Shown: in pieces, positions 31,321-31,322 of the stretch | Layout: each line of letters starts with the position of its first letter | Position numbering within the stretch: position 1 is the first letter of the stretch | Assembly (NCBI GenBank): GCA_033085395.1 | Contig: JANQBS010000381.1 | Coordinates: 1 to 31,322, forward strand | Direction of reading: 5' to 3' | DNA from: Xanthoparmelia taractica | Lineage: Eukaryota; Ascomycota; Lecanoromycetes; Lecanorales; Parmeliaceae | Length of the DNA: 31,322 nucleotides | Program-made: the position numbers and the translations under genes | Notes under the pieces: model-generated | What the model was told of the DNA's origin: nothing | Databases searched by the model: none | What the model saw: the letters and a program-made list of their open reading frames with translations, nothing else

Positions 31321-31322
31321 GT

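Noticed and set aside
1..31322. CRISPR array, biosynthetic gene cluster or horizontally acquired bacterial operon
   Set aside because: No regularly spaced repeats, no polyketide synthase, peptide synthetase or similar genes, and all genes have a fungal intron-exon structure or fungal family relationships.

Overview
The window looks like a piece of a filamentous ascomycete (Pezizomycotina) chromosome. The genes have short introns (about 50-150 bp) with GTNNGN donors and CTGAC/CTAAC branch sites. The proteins are typical fungal ones, and the flanks are AT-rich, stop-riddled repeats of the kind left by repeat-induced point mutation (RIP). I cannot name the species.

Layout. 1-1150 is AT-rich repeat debris. 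A 290-bp MITE-like element with perfect 28-bp terminal inverted repeats and TA target duplications lies at 1331-1620. The gene island runs from about 2.1 to 18.8 kb: (+) an intronless 1118-aa conserved fungal orphan; (+) a Cys/Met-metabolism PLP enzyme; (+) a DUF4185-like protein; (+) the small U2AF subunit; (-) a 117-aa single-pass membrane protein assembled from two exons; (-) a Hos2-type class I histone deacetylase; (+) an ING-family PHD protein of Yng2 type; (-) an Osh6/7-type oxysterol-binding protein with at least eight coding exons, whose first exon I could not find. The deacetylase and the ING gene are divergent around a 658-bp gap, pairing an H4-deacetylase gene with a likely NuA4-acetyltransferase subunit gene.

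From about 19.2 to 28.9 kb the sequence is a heavily RIPed heterochromatin-like block. It can be decoded as nested retroelements. A 6431-bp Gypsy chromovirus (element A, +, 19933-26363, with two 208-bp LTRs) sits inside the 3' LTR of an older, opposite-strand copy of the same family (element B). A's 5-bp target duplication is visible as acact/atact. Decayed reverse transcriptase, RNase H, integrase and chromodomain remnants can be read in A. Within B lies a 445-bp, GC-rich, un-RIPed element with 100-bp direct terminal repeats (TGTCAC...GTGACA) and a perfect TAAAT duplication. It is a terminal-repeat retrotransposon in miniature (TRIM/SMART-like) that appears to have arrived after RIP or escaped it because of its size.

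From 28.9 kb to the end there is more lightly degraded repeat material: a possible degraded LTR near 29.2-29.46 kb, and at the right edge (30358-31320, -) a retrotransposon Gag-like frame whose three internal stops are each explained by a TGG Trp codon becoming TAG or TGA.

The genes do not form a pathway or biosynthetic cluster. The most informative parts of the window are the repeat strata and their order (B, then A into B, then RIP, then the TRIM), and the gene models that have to be rebuilt across introns.
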